Part shown: positions 9,075 to 17,657 of the stretch, in pieces
Position numbering within the stretch: the stretch's first letter is position 1
How the letters are laid out: every line of letters starts with the position of its first letter
Source: JAJDAT01 sp964570665
GTDB lineage: Bacteria; Nitrospinota; Nitrospinia; Nitrospinales; JAJDAT01
DNA: 64,000 nt
Direction of reading: 5' to 3'
NCBI GenBank assembly: GCA_964570665.1
Contig: CAZMZH010000004.1
Coordinates: 124,001 to 188,000, forward strand
The notes under the pieces: generated by a model
The model's input: the letters and a program-made list of their open reading frames with translations, nothing else
Told to the model about the DNA's origin: nothing
Database searches by the model: none
Made by a program: the position numbers and the translations under genes

Positions 9075-9353
9075 CTATAACCCATGCTTGGCAAGATACT
9101 CATTATAATGTTTTTCATAAAGCACATCCCATTCAGAGGTTCCTTCTCTTAGAGGCTTGCTGGTATATGATGACAGTATTTTTCTAACTTCAATTTCAGC
9201 TTGATCGTCAATTTTTAATTCGTCCAAAAATATTCTCATGACTTCTAGTCGAATTTCATTAAGTGGAACTTTATAATCGAAATCGTCCATTTCATCAAAA
9301 TTCTTCACGATTAATGAACTGATATGATTAACTTTATCTCTACTAAGTTTCAT
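9075..9353 (-). CDS. DUF507 family protein (second of tandem pair)
   Basis: A 92-residue helical protein beginning MKLSRDKVNHISSLIVKNF and ending near EWDVLYEKHYNEYLAKHGL, which matches the DUF507 family in length and in its start and end. The family is common as adjacent gene pairs in several diderm lineages; no molecular role is established. It lies 21 bases after the first DUF507 gene, so the pair forms an operon. The protein is acidic with no signal peptide or membrane span, so it is cytoplasmic. Start ATG. Confidence 0.8.
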   Translation of the reverse strand: MKLSRDKVNHISSLIVKNFDEMDDFDYKVPLNEIRLEVMRIFLDELKIDDQAEIEVRKILSSYTSKPLREGTSEWDVLYEKHYNEYLAKHGL

Positions 9354-9374
9354 TAAGTTTTCAATTTTATAAGA

Positions 9375-9656
9375 TTAAAGAATTAAACCTCGTTCTCGAA
9401 CAAGCTTTGACTTAACCATTTGAAATACTCGGCCATAATCCATCATGCTGCGTTCGTATTCTTGAGTTTTTGCTTCCAACAGAGTTTTTACCTCTTCATT
9501 TAATTGATCTTCCACCATAAGATCTTTTGTCATGATAGAATTAATAACCACTGATAATTTTTCTGGCGGTTCTTCCCAAATAATCAAATCGCTTTTCAAC
9601 AATTCATTCGCAATTCTATGGGAAATTCTATCCACTAGTTTTTGAGTTAATCTCAT
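9375..9656 (-). CDS. DUF507 family protein (first of tandem pair)
   Basis: About 93 residues from the ATG at 9656-9654 (MRLTQKLVDRISHRIANELL). The frame extends six codons further to a TTG at 9674. The ATG is preferred because DUF507 proteins usually start MRLS..LV..I and because GGAAAG lies about 10 bases before it. The C-terminus reads DYGRVFQMVKSKLVRERGLIL, and the family's characteristic late YxxxxxxVK...R.L pattern is visible. It pairs with the second DUF507 gene just downstream. A tRNA-Gly gene lies about 50 bases upstream on the same strand and could be co-transcribed. Confidence 0.8.
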   Translation of the reverse strand: MRLTQKLVDRISHRIANELLKSDLIIWEEPPEKLSVVINSIMTKDLMVEDQLNEEVKTLLEAKTQEYERSMMDYGRVFQMVKSKLVRERGLIL

Positions 9657-9706
9657 AATAAATTTACTTTCCAATTACTAAATGTTTTACTTTTTTCTAT
9701 TTAGAA

Positions 9707-9779
9707 AGCGGGAGACGGGGCTTGAACCCGCGACATTCAGCTTGGGAAGTTGACGCTCTGTCAAATGAGCTACTCCCGC
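9707..9779 (-). tRNA. tRNA-Gly (anticodon CCC)
   Basis: The minus strand folds as a 73-nt cloverleaf. It has a 7-bp acceptor (GCGGGAG/CTCCCGC), D arm GCTC-ATTTGACA-GAGC, anticodon arm TCAAC-TTCCCAA-GCTGA, variable loop ATGTC, T arm GCGGG-TTCAAGC-CCCGT and discriminator T. The seven-base anticodon loop TTCCCAA puts CCC at positions 34-36, which reads GGG glycine codons. The anticodon stem has one A-C mismatch at its fourth pair, and the outer T-stem pair is G-T. CCA is not encoded; the 3' flank is TTCT. Confidence 0.92.
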
Positions 9780-10108
9780 CTTGAATTTCAAGGTTCAAAC
9801 CAATAATTCGGATTCCCCCAATAAGCATAAAATTTTTTAAAAAAATTCCCCAAAACCAAACTTTTAATTGATTTTTGGGAATTTAATTATCCAATATTTC
9901 CCAAAGCGAATCAAATATTTCTAGCTAATTAAGTTATCCCTAGTTATAATCCCCTCTTTTATCAAGAGGTATTTAAATTTTTAGTAAGAATAACCTCGCT
10001 GATTTAATTTATTGTATAATTGTTTATTTAAAAGACGAAAAAAGCTTTTTTATAATTAGATATTTAGAACTCTTCTAATTAAGTTTTCATAAATTTCCGA
10101 GAGAACCC
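9780..10108. other. Divergent intergenic region between tRNA-Gly and tatC
   Basis: About 329 AT-rich bases separating minus-strand tRNA-Gly from plus-strand tatC. It contains an imperfect hairpin (near 9844-9883, an AATTCCC.AAAA arm facing TTTTTGGGAATT), a perfect AAAAAAGCTTTTTT palindrome near 10039-10052, and TATAAT boxes at 10015-10020 and 10051-10056. Neither TATAAT box has a good -35 partner. No gene is seen. Confidence 0.5.
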
Positions 10109-10948
10109 GTGGTACAAACAGTTAAGTTTACCCAGCAAGTCCCTATTAGCTCCCATCTTAAAGAATTAAAGGATCGTTTTATCATTGTTGGAGGAGTTGT
10201 CCTCTTTTTTCTGGGAGTATGTTTTTATTTTCGTGACTTTTTACTTGAATGGCTTCAAAGGCCAATTCCGACCCAATTTAAAGATTTAACTTTTATTTCC
10301 CCAACAGAACCATTCTTTACAGCAATAAAAGTAGCTTTAATGGGTTCGCTATTTATTTCCATGCCAGTAATTTTATTTCATATCTGGAAATTTATAGCTC
10401 CTGGACTTAAGGTACGCGAAAAGAAAATAACTATGCTTTTTGTTCTTTCTGGAACGGCTTTTTTTCTTTTTGGCGGGGTATTTTGTTATTTCCTTGTTTT
10501 GCCTTTAGGACTGAAATTCCTTCTTTTATTTGGTTCCACTTATTGGAAAATGGAGGTAACGATTGGCCTTTATTATTCCTTTACTTTAAAACTTATTTTA
10601 GCTTTTGCTTTTGCTTTTCAAACCCCATTAATTTTAGTTTTCATGACTAAACTTGGGATTATTAGTACGGTTAAAATGAGGCTTTATCGGAAATGGGCAT
10701 TTTTAGGATGCTTTGTCTTATCTGCTGTTTTAACTCCTCCTGATGTCATAACTCAAGTATTACTAGCGGTTCCTTTATATGGACTATATGAATTTGGAAT
10801 TTTTGTTTCCTATTTCTTTGAGGACCCAAAAAATCGCGAAGAAGCGGTAAGGCACATCATGGCTCAAAGAGAAGCCAAAAAAGCCGCCAAAGAGAAAAAA
10901 GCAAAACCAGCTCAAAAAAAACGAACAAAAAAAACAGCTACAGGATAA
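10109..10948 (+). CDS. tatC: Sec-independent (Tat) protein translocase subunit TatC
   Basis: A 279-residue polytopic inner-membrane protein, the substrate-recognition core of the twin-arginine translocase. It begins with a GTG start and shows SSHLKELKDRFI, the family's N-terminal (H)L.ELR.R motif, with Lys where Arg is usual. The glutamate-bearing loop FISPTEPFFTAIKVA and the PGL segment before the third membrane span are both present. About six hydrophobic spans are visible. The C-terminal 30 residues are a Lys/Ala-rich tail ending KKRTKKTATG, longer than in Escherichia coli TatC. TatA/TatB genes are not in the window. It converges with a membrane-protein gene 19 bases downstream. Confidence 0.95.
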   Translation: MVQTVKFTQQVPISSHLKELKDRFIIVGGVVLFFLGVCFYFRDFLLEWLQRPIPTQFKDLTFISPTEPFFTAIKVALMGSLFISMPVILFHIWKFIAPGLKVREKKITMLFVLSGTAFFLFGGVFCYFLVLPLGLKFLLLFGSTYWKMEVTIGLYYSFTLKLILAFAFAFQTPLILVFMTKLGIISTVKMRLYRKWAFLGCFVLSAVLTPPDVITQVLLAVPLYGLYEFGIFVSYFFEDPKNREEAVRHIMAQREAKKAAKEKKAKPAQKKRTKKTATG

Positions 10949-10967
10949 TTAAAAATAGATTAAAGTC

Positions 10968-11654
10968 TTACATTTGATTAATCAATGTAAGCAATGGTAA
11001 TAATTGGGAAAATTGGTTTAACAAAAGCTCTTTGGTTAAAACCGAAAACAGCTGAAACAAAATGGCCGGTAGCATGGACCCTGTCAAACCGAATAAAGCG
11101 GAGCAGATTAATCCCGTTCCAAATAAACCTAAAGCTAATTTTAAATTTAAAAGGGAAAATAAAATAGCCGACAGATAAACTGCCAAAATCAAATTAAAAC
11201 GTTTTATCAAGGGTTGAGCAAATACGGCTAAAAAAACTATTTGATCTATAACTGAAAAAACTATACTTTTGATCCAGTGGACAAGTTCAGAATAGCGGCC
11301 AATTATTGGATAAACCGGTTTCTCAACTATAAAGTTTTTCTCGCTTACTCCTGTTAAGCTAAATAAATAACTTAAGATCAGAAGCGTTATAATCAGTAAG
11401 CTTCCTAATCCCAAACCAATAAAAAAATTTCGAAAAAAAATCTTTCTAGTATCAAATTCTCGACTTAGTCTTATTTTTTTTAAATAAATTAGGAAAACAA
11501 AGGCTAATAAAGAAAAGCTCTCAAAATAAAAATTTGACCAAGGATTTGAAGAACTGAAAAGAAACTTCCAAAAAGGAATAAATAAAAAAAAATATAGAAT
11601 TAAAACTAAAATGGAAAGCTTAAAACTTATTAAGGAGGGAAGTTCAATCCGCAA
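10968..11654 (-). CDS. CPBP-like polytopic membrane protein lacking protease residues
   Basis: A 228-residue protein with about six or seven hydrophobic spans. Its last 100 residues follow the pattern of the CPBP (CAAX protease and bacteriocin-processing) family: DQIVFLAVFAQPLIKRF, LSAILFSLLNLKLALGLFGTGLICSALFGLTGSMLPAILFQLFSVL. In active members the first block starts EE and the second and third carry His. Here these positions appear to be Asp-Gln, Asn and Gln, so it would be a catalytically dead homologue. The family call rests on the spacing and the final 'G-S-hydrophobic-A-I' segment and is an inference. It lies 21 bases after a small single-span protein, in a likely two-gene operon. Confidence 0.55.
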   Translation of the reverse strand: MRIELPSLISFKLSILVLILYFFLFIPFWKFLFSSSNPWSNFYFESFSLLAFVFLIYLKKIRLSREFDTRKIFFRNFFIGLGLGSLLIITLLILSYLFSLTGVSEKNFIVEKPVYPIIGRYSELVHWIKSIVFSVIDQIVFLAVFAQPLIKRFNLILAVYLSAILFSLLNLKLALGLFGTGLICSALFGLTGSMLPAILFQLFSVLTKELLLNQFSQLLPLLTLINQM

Positions 11655-11675
11655 AATGAGCGTTAGGTTCTAAAT

Positions 11676-11987
11676 TTAAGCTTTATTTCCAGAAACGTGA
11701 CTTGGAACTCTTTTTTTACCAGGAAATTGTTTAACTCCGGAGATAGAAGGGGCCGTTTTTGAATTAAAGGAATGACCGCTAATATTTGCCCAATTGCTTG
11801 GATTCGGATTTAAAAACAGTTTTCCACTAAAATGAATGGGCCTTGAGTTAGATTGGATCATTTGGTCCAATCTAATCTTTTCTTGGCTTCCAGCTATTTC
11901 TCTCTTTAAAAAAGCAGAGTTAAAATAGAATCCGCCAAAAATTACTAGCGACATTACTGTGGCTTCTATAAAAACATTCTTCCACAT
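11676..11987 (-). CDS. Small single-span membrane protein, unknown
   Basis: A 103-residue protein with one N-terminal hydrophobic segment (about residues 7-28, VFIEATVMSLVIFGGFYF) followed by a polar, Ser/Asn/Pro-rich and basic tail ending HVSGNKA. The segment lacks a clear cleavage site, so it is more likely a signal anchor with the tail in the periplasm. I do not recognise a family. It is the first gene of a short minus-strand unit with the CPBP-like protein, so the two may act together. Confidence 0.55.
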   Translation of the reverse strand: MWKNVFIEATVMSLVIFGGFYFNSAFLKREIAGSQEKIRLDQMIQSNSRPIHFSGKLFLNPNPSNWANISGHSFNSKTAPSISGVKQFPGKKRVPSHVSGNKA

Positions 11988-12111
11988 TTTAAAAAACCTT
12001 TGTTTTGATTAGGTTTATTATAAAACATTAATTTCATTAATCAATATAAAATTTTTAAATTTATCTTCGAAACTAATTGAATTTTCAACAATTGTAGGTA
12101 ATTTATTGAGG

Positions 12112-12140
12112 TTGACATGCGAAATCATATTTTTTACTAT
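12112..12140 (+). promoter_or_regulatory. Sigma-70-type promoter for rpiB-glyA
   Basis: TTGACA at 12112-12117 and TACTAT at 12135-12140 with a 17-base spacer: a consensus -35 and a four-of-six -10. This predicts a transcript start near 12147 and a leader of about 100 bases before rpiB. Confidence 0.65.
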
Positions 12141-12248
12141 CGAATTTCAAAAATTTCATCCGACCAATTAAGATTCTTACTTTACCCCCCAAATGGCTTT
12201 GAAGGTTTTAGGGATATCTATTAACTAGGCGCTAAAAATTATTCAACT

Positions 12249-12707
12249 ATGATAAAAATTGCCATTGGCTCTGACCACGCAGGCTTTGAGCTAAAACAAT
12301 CTGTCCAAATCCTTTTAAATAAAAGAAAAATTGAGATTATCGATTTTGGTCCCAATGGTCCTGATTCTGTAGATTATCCCGACTACGGCCAAATGGTAGC
12401 CCAATCAATAGTGAGTAAAGAATCCCATAGCGGCATCGTTATTTGCGGTACAGGCTTGGGAATGAGTATTGTGGTCAACCGTTTTCCAGGAATCCGAGGG
12501 ACACTATGTTCCGACGTTCTTTCCGCTAAAATGAGCAGACAACACAATGACTCTAATCTATTGGTTTTAGCGGGTAGAATGATAGGTATAACGCTTGCCG
12601 ATGAAATTGTACAAACCTGGTTAGATACGCCTTTTGAAGGCGGACGTCATCAAAGACGCTTAGATAAAATCGAAAATGTCCATAATACGAAACAAGGAGA
12701 AAAATAA
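12249..12707 (+). CDS. rpiB: Ribose-5-phosphate isomerase B
   Basis: A 152-residue RpiB/LacAB-fold enzyme that interconverts ribose 5-phosphate and ribulose 5-phosphate in the pentose phosphate pathway. Diagnostic segments are GSDHAGFELK near the start, DYPDY, the catalytic-loop VICGTGLGMSIV with the active Cys, and QHNDSNLLVLAGRM with the conserved His-Asn. The length is typical. The ATG lacks a clear Shine-Dalgarno. Its stop precedes the TTG start of glyA by one base, so the two genes are translationally linked and share the promoter at 12112-12140. Confidence 0.95.
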   Translation: MIKIAIGSDHAGFELKQSVQILLNKRKIEIIDFGPNGPDSVDYPDYGQMVAQSIVSKESHSGIVICGTGLGMSIVVNRFPGIRGTLCSDVLSAKMSRQHNDSNLLVLAGRMIGITLADEIVQTWLDTPFEGGRHQRRLDKIENVHNTKQGEK

Positions 12708-12708
12708 A

Positions 12709-13944
12709 TTGTCCACATTGTCAGAATTTGACCCGGAAATCGCAGCTTCAATCCAAGGAGAAGCCGATCGAGAATCCTTTACTTTGGAAATGATCGCGTC
12801 AGAAAACTTTGTTAGTAAACAAGTCATGGAGGCTCAAGGATCTGTCATGACGAATAAATACGCGGAAGGATATCCAGGGAAACGCTATTATGGCGGTTGT
12901 AAGTACGTCGATGTGGCTGAAGACTTAGCCATTGAAAGAGCAAAAACAATCTTTGGAGCGGAGCATGTAAACGTTCAACCCCATTCCGGGTCGCAAGCCA
13001 ACATGGCTGTATATCACACAGTTTTGCAACCAGGCGATACTATTCTAGGGATGAATCTCTCTCATGGAGGACATTTAACGCACGGAAGTCCAGTTAATTT
13101 TTCTGGATATTCATATAAAGTAGTTGCTTATGGGGTAAACCAAGAAACTGAACTCATAGACTATGAAGAAGTAGCCAAGCTAGCCAGGGAAAATAAACCC
13201 AAAATGATTGTCGTTGGAGCAAGCGCGTATCCTCGGGTTATTGATTCGGTAAAGTTTAGAGAAATTGCGGATGAAGTAGGCGCAAAAATAATGACCGACA
13301 TTGCGCATCCAGCAGGTTTAGTCGCCGCCAAACTATATCCTTCACCCGTTCCATATTCAGACTTTGTCACTACGACAACGCATAAAACTCTTCGCGGTCC
13401 CCGGGGAGGCATGATTCTTTGCAAAGCGGAATATGCCAAAGAAGTTAATAAACGAATTTTTCCAGGGATTCAAGGCGGTCCATTAATGCATGTTATAGCC
13501 GCAAAAGCGGTGGCTTTTAAAGAAGCTCTACACGAAAGTTTTATAGACTATCAAAAACAAGTCATAACTAACGCCAAAGCTTTAGCGGATCACTTATCTA
13601 AAAATGGGTTTAAACTCGTAAGCGGAGGAACAGATACCCACCTGATGCTGGTCGACCTTAGACCTCAGGACATCACCGGTAAGGAAGCCGAAGAAGCTTT
13701 AGATTTTGCCGGAATAACCGTCAATAAAAATACAGTTCCGTTTGAAACCCGAAGTCCATTTGTCACTTCTGGCATCAGAATTGGAACCGCCGCTTTGACG
13801 ACTAGAGGGATGAAAGAAAAAGAAATGCAAATTATTGGGAATTGGATAATTGATATTCTTCAAAACATCAAAGATGAATCCTTTCTAAAGAAAACTAGAG
13901 AAAATATAAAAGAACTTTGTGTTCAGTTTCCCTTTGATCACTAA
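12709..13944 (+). CDS. glyA: Serine hydroxymethyltransferase
   Basis: A 411-residue PLP enzyme converting serine and tetrahydrofolate to glycine and 5,10-methylene-THF. The start is set at TTG 12709: AAGGAG lies nine bases upstream and the protein then begins MSTLSEFDPEIAASI, the usual family N-terminus. The longer frame from 12676 would overlap rpiB. Family segments include ASENFVS, NKYAEGYPGKRYYGG, and TTTHKTLRGPRGG, whose Lys binds PLP. The rpiB-glyA-nrdR order is common in bacteria. Expected in the cytoplasm; nothing irregular apart from the TTG start. Confidence 0.96.
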   Translation: MSTLSEFDPEIAASIQGEADRESFTLEMIASENFVSKQVMEAQGSVMTNKYAEGYPGKRYYGGCKYVDVAEDLAIERAKTIFGAEHVNVQPHSGSQANMAVYHTVLQPGDTILGMNLSHGGHLTHGSPVNFSGYSYKVVAYGVNQETELIDYEEVAKLARENKPKMIVVGASAYPRVIDSVKFREIADEVGAKIMTDIAHPAGLVAAKLYPSPVPYSDFVTTTTHKTLRGPRGGMILCKAEYAKEVNKRIFPGIQGGPLMHVIAAKAVAFKEALHESFIDYQKQVITNAKALADHLSKNGFKLVSGGTDTHLMLVDLRPQDITGKEAEEALDFAGITVNKNTVPFETRSPFVTSGIRIGTAALTTRGMKEKEMQIIGNWIIDILQNIKDESFLKKTRENIKELCVQFPFDH

Positions 13945-13976
13945 AAAACTCTTATATCTAACCTTTATATTTTTTC

Positions 13977-14004
13977 TTGAGTTATATTGTCATTGCAATA
14001 TAAA
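13977..14004 (+). promoter_or_regulatory. Candidate nrdR promoter with overlapping inverted repeat
   Basis: TTGAGT at 13977-13982 and TATAAA at 13999-14004 with a 16-base spacer. An inverted repeat TTATATTG/CAATATAA (13982-13989 and 13996-14003, six-base loop) spans the spacer and -10, so a bound dimeric repressor would block it. It does not resemble the NrdR-box consensus closely. Confidence 0.45.
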
Positions 14005-14024
14005 AACTAAGCCGAGATCATTTC

Positions 14025-14495
14025 ATGAAATGTCCTAGTTGCGGGAATATGGAGAATAAAGTCATTGATTCCCGTATGAATAGAGAAGGCGACTTAATTC
14101 GGAGGCGTAGAGAATGTCTTCAATGTAACGATCGTTTTACGACTTACGAGAGGATCGAATTGAACATGCCTCTTGTTATTAAAAAAGATGGAAGACGAGA
14201 ATCCTTTGATAGAACTAAGATACTTTCTGGCGTTAAAAAAGCCTGTGAAAAAAGACCGATAAGTTTAGAGAAAATGGAAGACCTTGTCGCTTTAGTTGAA
14301 AAATATTTTCAAGAAAGCGGCGAAAAAGAGGTTTCCGCAGTCAATATTGGAGAAAAAGTTGTTCGGGAGATATATTCCTTAGACGATGTTGCGTATGTTC
14401 GATTTGCTTCTGTTTATCGTTCATTTAAAGACGTCAACGAATTTATGAACGAACTCCAGGATATCCTAAAACACAAACAAATAGGCGATCCATAA
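14025..14495 (+). CDS. nrdR: Transcriptional repressor NrdR
   Basis: A 156-residue regulator of ribonucleotide reductase genes. The N-terminal zinc ribbon has Cys pairs at MKCPSC (3, 6) and RECLQC (31, 34), with the family's RRRREC and FTTYERIE segments. An ATP-cone domain follows from about residue 49 (VIKKDGRRESFDR through the YVRFASVYRSF motif near the end). It senses ATP/dATP and represses nrd operons. The length is usual. It stands after rpiB-glyA, a frequent arrangement, but has its own candidate promoter. Confidence 0.96.
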   Translation: MKCPSCGNMENKVIDSRMNREGDLIRRRRECLQCNDRFTTYERIELNMPLVIKKDGRRESFDRTKILSGVKKACEKRPISLEKMEDLVALVEKYFQESGEKEVSAVNIGEKVVREIYSLDDVAYVRFASVYRSFKDVNEFMNELQDILKHKQIGDP

Positions 14496-14623
14496 ACAAT
14501 AAAAATAAACGAGAGTTAATAATTTTTTTTCGTCGATTAAATAATTTAGAATCTATTTTAGCCTATAAATTAGCTTAATCGGCCTTTTCTATTTACAACT
14601 TTTGATAATACATTCCGCTTATA

Positions 14624-16678
14624 TTGACCACCCGTCATAGAAAAAATAAAGTTTTACTCCAAATAGCCTCCCTGGTAATTCTTTTTTTAACCATTCTTTA
14701 TCCATTTTTTAATATACCTATACTTGGGGACGAGGCGGCATCGTTCCTAATGAATTTTGATTACCCTCTAAAAACTTTACTTTTTTCCTACACGGGACCT
14801 AGCAATCACAACTTTTTTATTATTTTTTCCAAAATTTGTGTAGCTTTATTTGGAGAAAGCGAATTTAGTTTTCGGTTACCTGTCATCTTTGCCGGAATCT
14901 TAGCAATTCCGCTTATTTATAAGATATCTTTCCAAATTTCAAAGTGTATTTTTACGGCCTTTATTTCCTCTCTCCTGTTAACGCTTTCATTTCCTCATCT
15001 AAAGTTTTCTACAGATGGCCGGGGTCATGGTCTTTCATTGACCTTGGGTTTAATACTAACGATCGTTGTTTTCAATTTATTGAAAAAGAAAAGAGATTTC
15101 CTATGGGGGGTTACGTTAGTTGTATTTGGGATTTGTTTTGTTTTGACTGTCCCCAGTAACGTCTACTTTTTAGCGTCATTAGGAACCTATTTCGCTATTC
15201 AAACTTATATAAACAGACCCAAAAACTCTTCTTTTAAAAACTGGATTTACGATTTAGCCCCATTTTTTATTTTACTTTTTTGCGTGAGCGCTTATTTTTT
15301 TATTATTTTTGAAGACCTTAAAATAGGGATCGTTACCGCAGGAAATTATCATAGGTTGTTCCACGGTGGCGATAACCTAAATATGAGTTTGGATAGAATA
15401 AAAGAAATCTTTCTTTTATTCGTTTCCCCTTGGGGCTCATGGTTATATTTATTGGTTTTGGTCGGATGTTTTAGCTGGCGCAAAAATAGGCCAATTGGAA
15501 TACTCTATCTATGTCTATTCGTTCCGCCTTTCATATTGATGTCTATTTCAGGAGTAATGGGGCCGGGAAGGATTTATCTGTACTGGCTTCCTTTTATTCT
15601 GATTTTAGGGGCTCATGGGATTTCTAAGTTAACTTCGTTAATAACCCAGTTTGCCCCTTCAATCAATCGTTCTTGTATATTCGCTTTATTTGCCGTAGGT
15701 TTGACGACTCAACCTTTCTTTAAGTTTAAAACCTATTACTATTCCGAAAATAAAATCAAGGGAGCCCTTATATCCGATGCAATTCAAACTTTAAATCTTA
15801 TTAAAAAAGAGTCTTCGGATTTTGACCTTATTGTTATTCCATATAAAGATAGGGTTTTACGCCGCTATTTAGGAAGAGAAGTTTCTGACCGGATGCTTAA
15901 TATTATAAAAAATAACAAAATACAGAATATAACCTTCATTGGCCATAAATCTATTCCTCCCAATAAAATACCTTTTGCAGATTGTCAGACCGAATGTTCG
16001 TGGTTAAAAGAAAAACATTTCCAGAAAGTCTCAGAAATCGGTCAGCTAAGCATTCATAAACTTTCATCCAAAATAAACAAGCATTTATCCATTCATAAAG
16101 ATCCGGATTATGAGAGCGTTTTAGCTTTTCAATACGATGCAGAAACAATTGTTGGCAGTGAATCAATCGCAAAGCAGTATACGAAGAATTATCTTCAAAT
16201 AAATAGGCAAATAAAACCCCATATTGTCGGTAAAACCTCATTGAAGATCGAAAAATCTAATCTTTATAAAAATAAACCTATGTATATATTTTCGCCGGTT
16301 GCTAAGATGATTAAAACGCTTTCGGATGACAGTTATTCTCTTTTTGTCTTTGCAACGCGGTTTAAATTCAACGATAGCTCATTCGCAAATCTAGTTTCGC
16401 TTAAACAACCTAATGCTCCTTCGGCTTTCTTAAACACCTATCAAGGGGTTTTTCTTGAAGACAAGGAAGGAAAACTATTTTGGAAAAGAGTACATCCATT
16501 TTCGCATTATTTGGCAAATTCAATGGGTAAAAATAAAATGGATTCAAATTTTTACTGGCAAATCCACTTTTCTTTGTCTCCTTTAAAAAAAGATATTCAT
16601 CAATTTTTAGTGGGTTTTCGGTTAATGGAAAAATCAAGTTATTTTGACGGTTTTCAATCGTATCTCCTTCATCCATAA
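14624..16678 (+). CDS. GT39/ArnT-like membrane glycosyltransferase
   Basis: A 684-residue protein starting at TTG 14624. The first span (about residues 10-30) is followed by IPILGDEAASFL, the acidic DE motif in the first periplasmic loop of PMT/ArnT-type polyprenyl-phosphate-sugar transferases. FRLPVIFAGILAIPLIY and ATDGRGHGLS-like SFPHLKFSTDGRGHGL also match that family. About ten spans reach residue 370; the last 300 residues look soluble and would face the periplasm. It probably moves a sugar from a lipid carrier to a surface acceptor. No Shine-Dalgarno is seen before the TTG, so the exact start is uncertain. Confidence 0.75.
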   Translation: MTTRHRKNKVLLQIASLVILFLTILYPFFNIPILGDEAASFLMNFDYPLKTLLFSYTGPSNHNFFIIFSKICVALFGESEFSFRLPVIFAGILAIPLIYKISFQISKCIFTAFISSLLLTLSFPHLKFSTDGRGHGLSLTLGLILTIVVFNLLKKKRDFLWGVTLVVFGICFVLTVPSNVYFLASLGTYFAIQTYINRPKNSSFKNWIYDLAPFFILLFCVSAYFFIIFEDLKIGIVTAGNYHRLFHGGDNLNMSLDRIKEIFLLFVSPWGSWLYLLVLVGCFSWRKNRPIGILYLCLFVPPFILMSISGVMGPGRIYLYWLPFILILGAHGISKLTSLITQFAPSINRSCIFALFAVGLTTQPFFKFKTYYYSENKIKGALISDAIQTLNLIKKESSDFDLIVIPYKDRVLRRYLGREVSDRMLNIIKNNKIQNITFIGHKSIPPNKIPFADCQTECSWLKEKHFQKVSEIGQLSIHKLSSKINKHLSIHKDPDYESVLAFQYDAETIVGSESIAKQYTKNYLQINRQIKPHIVGKTSLKIEKSNLYKNKPMYIFSPVAKMIKTLSDDSYSLFVFATRFKFNDSSFANLVSLKQPNAPSAFLNTYQGVFLEDKEGKLFWKRVHPFSHYLANSMGKNKMDSNFYWQIHFSLSPLKKDIHQFLVGFRLMEKSSYFDGFQSYLLHP

Positions 16679-16801
16679 TGAATTTTGAATTGAAATATTT
16701 TTAATCGTTATGAATAAAAATAACAGAATGCGACTGTTGCTTTTATTCAAATAAGGTAAACTAAACCCTTCAAATTGAATCGTTGATTACAAAATGTTAG
16801 G

Positions 16802-17620
16802 ATGATTCAATTTTCTCCTACCTATGCCGCCATGGAACAAGTTGCCTACAACATTTCATTATTTAGCTATTTCACTGCATCGCTCGGCTATTTTATTTAT
16901 TTAATATATCGAAAACATCCTGTATCTATTTTCTCAAGTTGTGCGGTAGGTATCGGGGCTATTAGTCAAACCATTTTTATGGCCATTCGGTCTGGTCATA
17001 CAGGACATGGTCCTTACACAAACTCGTTTGAAGTCGCCTTTTTCTGTTCCTGGATGATTGTTCTCGCTTACTTTTTTGCCGAATGGAAATACAAAATTAA
17101 AGATTTAGGAGCGTTTGTTATCCCTCTAGCGTTTTTAATTCTTCTATATTCCTTTTTTTTAGCGCAAGAGGGGAACCAAGCGCCCACCGGCCAAATAAAA
17201 ATTTGGATGACGCTCCATAGATCTCTTTCAATAGTGGGTTATGCCGCTTTTTCTATGGCTTTTGTGGCTGGCGTCATGTATCTTATTCAAGAAAACCAAT
17301 TGAAAAATAAAAAGTTAGGCATTATGTACTTCAGAATGCCTTCTCTTGAATTATTAGACAAATTCAACTTTACAGTCATTACCCTGGGTTTTCCTTTGTT
17401 CACTTTAGGGTTCATGACTGGAACTTTAGCTAATTCTAAAATCAAGGACGCCATATTTTCTTGGGATATTGTGAAAACTTGGCCTTTGGTGTTATGCTGG
17501 CTGGTTTACGGCCTTATATTTTTTGGAAGACTGCTTAAAGGGTGGCGAGGAAAGAAAGCCGCTCAAGGAGCAATTTTGGGTTTTATTTCGGTAATTCTCA
17601 CTTTTGTTCTTCATGTATAG
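16802..17620 (+). CDS. ccsA: Cytochrome c assembly protein, CcsA/HemX type
   Basis: A 272-residue inner-membrane protein with about eight spans. HGPYTNSFEVAFFCSW and WMTLHRSLSIVGYAAF correspond to the haem-handling loops of the CcsA/CcsB/HemX family, with the conserved His in LHRSL. The full tryptophan-rich WWD signature of larger CcsA proteins is not evident, so a HemX-like accessory role is possible. It lies 37 bases before hemA. This ccsA/hemX-hemA-hemC order recurs in bacteria and links cytochrome c maturation with haem synthesis. Confidence 0.82.
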   Translation: MIQFSPTYAAMEQVAYNISLFSYFTASLGYFIYLIYRKHPVSIFSSCAVGIGAISQTIFMAIRSGHTGHGPYTNSFEVAFFCSWMIVLAYFFAEWKYKIKDLGAFVIPLAFLILLYSFFLAQEGNQAPTGQIKIWMTLHRSLSIVGYAAFSMAFVAGVMYLIQENQLKNKKLGIMYFRMPSLELLDKFNFTVITLGFPLFTLGFMTGTLANSKIKDAIFSWDIVKTWPLVLCWLVYGLIFFGRLLKGWRGKKAAQGAILGFISVILTFVLHV

Positions 17621-17657
17621 TTTTATTAAGAAGATATCAATTAATTAGACATTTGGT

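Noticed and set aside
12676..12708. ATG start for glyA within rpiB
   Set aside because: It would add 11 residues not typical of the family and overlap rpiB; TTG at 12709 has a well-spaced AAGGAG.
13161..13439. Minus-strand 92-codon frame inside glyA
   Set aside because: Shadow of a strongly conserved gene; no start signal or family match.
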